Positions 61,659 through 64,000 of a stretch of DNA of 64,000 nucleotides are shown here, piece by piece. Position 1 is the stretch's first letter. The number at the start of each line of letters is the position of its first letter. This DNA is from Nitrospira sp. ND1 (lineage in GTDB: Bacteria > Nitrospirota > Nitrospiria > Nitrospirales > Nitrospiraceae), in contig NZ_FWEX01000005.1 in NCBI RefSeq assembly GCF_900170025.1, positions 295,073 to 359,072 on the forward strand, written 5' to 3'. The notes beneath the pieces are model-generated. The model did not search any database. It worked only from the letters and a program-made list of their open reading frames with translations, and was not told where the DNA came from. Made by a program: the position numbers and the translations under genes.

Positions 61659-62729
61659 ATGATTATCAGTCGAACACCGTTCCGAATGTCCTTCTTCGGT
61701 GGCGGCACCGATTATCCCGTGTGGTTCCGTGAACATGGCGGAGCCGTTCTCGCCACGACCATCGACAAGTATTGTTACATCAGCTGCCGCCGCCTGCCGC
61801 CGTTCTTCGAACACCGGTCGCGCATTGCCTATTCGCGTATCGAGCTGGTGAAAAACAATGAAGAGATCGAACATCCCGCCGTTCGCGGAGTCCTGAAGTA
61901 TCTCAACATCAACGACGGCCTGGAGATTCACCACGACGGGGATCTGCCTGCGCGAACCGGCTTAGGCTCGAGCTCGTCGTTCACGGTAGGCCTGCTCCAC
62001 ACCCTTTATGCCCTTCAACACATCATGCCCAGCAAAGATCAGCTGGCCCAAGCGGCCATCCATGTCGAGCAGAACGTGCTTGGCGAAGCCGTCGGTTGCC
62101 AGGATCAAGTGCTCGCGGCGCATGGCAGTCTCTGCAAAGCGACGTTTTTTCAGAACGGAGAGATCGGGCATACCCCGATCATCATGCAACCCGACCGGCT
62201 TGCCGCCTTTCAGAGCCACTTGCAACTCTACTTCACAGGGTTTTCGCGGATTGCGTCGGAGGTGGCTCGCGAGCAGATCGATCGCACGAGTCAACGCAAA
62301 GCCGAACTGTTTGCCATGCTGGAAATGGTCGAAGAGGGCATCACGATCCTCACCGGCGGCGGCGACCTAGCTGCGTTTGGAACCCTGCTGCACGAAGGCT
62401 GGATGCTCAAACGCCGCTTGACGTCACGGATCACCACTCCGGCCATCGACGAGATTTACACGGCGGCCAGGGCGGCCGGCGCACTGGGCGGAAAGTTGCT
62501 GGGCGCCGGAGGCGGAGGGTTCATGCTCCTGTTTGCCAAGCCGGAGGACCATGAGCGGATTCGCAGCGCTCTGCCAGGATTGTTGCAGGTTCCGTTTAAG
62601 TTTGAAGGCCTGGGTACACAGATCGTGTTTTATCAGGAAGATCATCTCATGCTCGACGACGTGTGGGCTCACAACTCGGCTGATACGGCCTCCCAACTGA
62701 AGGCCGCGTTACTCGGAAAGGCAGCGTGA
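61659..62729 (+). CDS. GHMP sugar kinase (HddA-like heptose-7-phosphate kinase family)
   Basis: 356 residues. N-terminal I-S-R-T-P-F-R-M-S-F-F-G-G-G-T-D-Y-P and the ATP-binding L-P-A-R-T-G-L-G-S-S-S-S are characteristic of the HddA branch of GHMP kinases; G-A-L-G-G-K-L-L-G-A-G-G-G-G-F is the C-terminal motif. Family members phosphorylate D-glycero-D-manno-heptose 7-phosphate or fucose/mannose-type sugars at C1. It overlaps the nucleotidyltransferase by 4 bp (GTGA). Confidence 0.88.
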   Translation: MIISRTPFRMSFFGGGTDYPVWFREHGGAVLATTIDKYCYISCRRLPPFFEHRSRIAYSRIELVKNNEEIEHPAVRGVLKYLNINDGLEIHHDGDLPARTGLGSSSSFTVGLLHTLYALQHIMPSKDQLAQAAIHVEQNVLGEAVGCQDQVLAAHGSLCKATFFQNGEIGHTPIIMQPDRLAAFQSHLQLYFTGFSRIASEVAREQIDRTSQRKAELFAMLEMVEEGITILTGGGDLAAFGTLLHEGWMLKRRLTSRITTPAIDEIYTAARAAGALGGKLLGAGGGGFMLLFAKPEDHERIRSALPGLLQVPFKFEGLGTQIVFYQEDHLMLDDVWAHNSADTASQLKAALLGKAA

Positions 62730-63493
62730 AGATGGGCCGGTTTGCGGATTGCGATGTGGTCATTCTGTGCGGGGGGCTCGGTACACGCCTGCAATCTGTC
62801 GTGGCGGATCGCCCGAAATCGATGACGGAGATTCATGGCCGCCCGTTTGTGGCATGTCTCGTCGAACATTTTCTGCGCCATGGCACGCGTCGGTTTATTT
62901 TCAGCACCGGATACAAGGGCGACATGATCGAGGACTGGTTTGGCCGCCATCGAGGCGGGTATGAAACCCTGTTCGTCCGCGACCCCGCTCCGCTGGGAAC
63001 GGGCGGAGCGGTCGCGCAAGCGATGAAGCTCGTTCGCAGCAATCCATTTTTGGTGCTGAACGGAGACTCCCTCTGTGAGCTCGATCCGGAGCGACTCCTG
63101 CGGTTCCATACCCGTAAACGCGCCCGCGCGACGATCGCGGTCACCCAAGCCGACTCACGGGAAGATACCGGAGCCGTCACGTTAGGGGAGGACGACCGCG
63201 TCCTGTCCATGGTGGAGAAGCCGCGCACCAGAACGACGGGCTATCACAATGCCGGCATCTATCTGTTCGATCGTACCGTCGAGGCGCTGTTTCCGAACAG
63301 TCGTTCCTGGTCACTGGAGCGCGAGTTACTTCCGCAGCTGGTCACCGAACCGTTCTATGGATTTGTCACAGCCAGCGCGCTGTACGACATCGGCACCCCC
63401 GAACGCCTCGTGCATTTTCGCGAGGTCTGGAAAGACCCGTCAGTTCATTTTCCGGTCACATCTATGCATCAGGAACAAGGATCGCTGTTGTAA
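62726..63493 (+). CDS. Sugar-1-phosphate nucleotidyltransferase (HddC-like)
   Basis: 255 residues from the GTG at 62726 overlapping the kinase stop; ATG at 62732 is the alternative. L-C-G-G-L-G-T-R-L and D-R-P-K-S-M form the NTP-binding site; L-N-G-D-S-L is the metal-binding loop. It should activate the sugar-1-phosphate made by the preceding kinase, as HddC does in GDP-heptose synthesis. Its stop overlaps the next start by one base. Confidence 0.88.
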   Translation: MKMGRFADCDVVILCGGLGTRLQSVVADRPKSMTEIHGRPFVACLVEHFLRHGTRRFIFSTGYKGDMIEDWFGRHRGGYETLFVRDPAPLGTGGAVAQAMKLVRSNPFLVLNGDSLCELDPERLLRFHTRKRARATIAVTQADSREDTGAVTLGEDDRVLSMVEKPRTRTTGYHNAGIYLFDRTVEALFPNSRSWSLERELLPQLVTEPFYGFVTASALYDIGTPERLVHFREVWKDPSVHFPVTSMHQEQGSLL

Positions 63494-64000
63494 TGGCTCA
63501 TCGGACAGTCCCGGGTTCACAGACAACGCGCCGATTGGCATTTTCATCGCGAGGTGAACGCCTGATCGGGCAGGAGATGTTCCGGGTCATGGATCGGGCT
63601 CAAGCCCTGGAGCGGCAGGGGTATCGCATCTATCATCTGGAACTCGGCAATCCCCGCATGGCTCCGCCGGGTGAAATCGTCGACGGCACCGTGCAGGCGC
63701 TCCGCGAGAAACAGCTGGGATATGCGCCGATGGCCGGTGTGAAGGAATTACGAGCCGCGTTGGCGGCTCGATACACCTCGTTGACGGGCGAGGCGCTGAC
63801 CGACTCCCAGGTCGTGATCAGCCCTGCGAATCTCCTGATTCATCAGTTTCTGGACATCACCTGCAATCCCGGCGATCGCGTGGTGCTGTTCACGCCGGCA
63901 TTTCCCTCCTACTGGGCCGCTGCGACGCATCAGGGACTTCAGGTCAGGCCGGTGCCGCTTTCTGAGCGCGACGGATTTCACCTGACCCGACAGGCCATCG
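63493..64000 (+). CDS. Class I/II PLP aminotransferase, 5' part
   Basis: 169 codons are visible before the window ends; the frame is open. The start ATG at 63493 overlaps the previous stop (TAATG). L-G-N-P-R-M-A-P-P near residue 53, Y-A-P-M-A-G-V-K-E-L-R near 77 and N-P-G-D-R-V-V-L-F-T-P-A-F-P-S-Y near 127 are the fold type I aminotransferase N-terminal motifs. The lysine-containing active-site part is outside the window, so activity and substrate are not known. It probably belongs to the sugar operon. Confidence 0.8.
   Translation, partial: MAHRTVPGSQTTRRLAFSSRGERLIGQEMFRVMDRAQALERQGYRIYHLELGNPRMAPPGEIVDGTVQALREKQLGYAPMAGVKELRAALAARYTSLTGEALTDSQVVISPANLLIHQFLDITCNPGDRVVLFTPAFPSYWAAATHQGLQVRPVPLSERDGFHLTRQAI

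Overview
The window reads as a chromosomal segment of a Gram-negative, flagellated, GC-rich bacterium. P-ring and L-ring genes, a lipoprotein signal in FlgH, LPS-type sugar genes and a sigma-54/sigma-28 flagellar hierarchy support this. Gene order and the style of the accessory elements look most like Nitrospira (Nitrospirota), but that assignment is an inference from gene content, not a search result.

Left end (1-15500) is accessory DNA. A DUF748/AsmA-like gene (minus strand, running off the window) abuts the displaced 3' half of a tRNA-Arg(TCT), which marks the left border of an old island. That island holds an HNH-like gene, an unknown acidic protein, a rolling-circle Rep-like module (Rep, zinc-ribbon protein, HTH protein), a CGNR-like zinc-finger gene, and then an insertion-sequence pile-up: a complete IS21-family element, an IS481-family element and the 3' end of an IS3-family element. 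Next to it lies a second, apparently intact integrative element of about 5.9 kb (9490-15470). It is bounded by a perfect 45-bp direct repeat of the 3' half of tRNA-Thr(TGT) and encodes an HUH-type Rep-like protein, a protein kinase and a TPR protein in a translationally coupled pair, a ribbon-helix-helix repressor with two visible palindromic operators, an HTH (excisionase-like) protein and a tyrosine integrase.

The core (15800-53872) is one long flagellar locus, all on the plus strand: two NtrC-family regulators, a histidine kinase and a secreted TPR protein; flgB-flgC-fliE-fliF-fliG; a receiver-domain/FliH fusion; fliI-fliJ-motE; fliK-flgD-flgE; fliL-M-N-O-P-Q-R; flhB-flhA-flhF-flhG-fliA; a degenerate GGDEF protein; flgF-flgG-flgA-flgH-flgI-flgJ-flgM-flgN-flgK-flgL; csrA-fliW. 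Sequences resembling sigma-54 promoters precede flgB, fliK, fliL and flgF, and a sigma-28-like promoter precedes flgM, matching a hierarchy of NtrC-type activators, then sigma-54 hook-basal-body genes, then FliA/FlgM late genes. flgI is interrupted by a frameshift and an apparent internal deletion. No flagellin, motA/motB or core che genes are in the window.

Right end (54200-64000): a multidomain hybrid histidine kinase and an HD-GYP protein on the minus strand, a YcgR/PilZ-type c-di-GMP effector, then a sugar-nucleotide operon (DegT-family enzyme with the PLP lysine replaced by histidine, NAD-dependent epimerase, GHMP sugar kinase, nucleotidyltransferase, start of a class I aminotransferase). 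Its position beside the flagellar locus suggests surface or flagellin glycan synthesis.

The best candidates for undescribed biology are the kinase-TPR cargo pair of the tRNA-Thr element and the REC-FliH fusion, which would couple a phosphorelay directly to the flagellar export ATPase.
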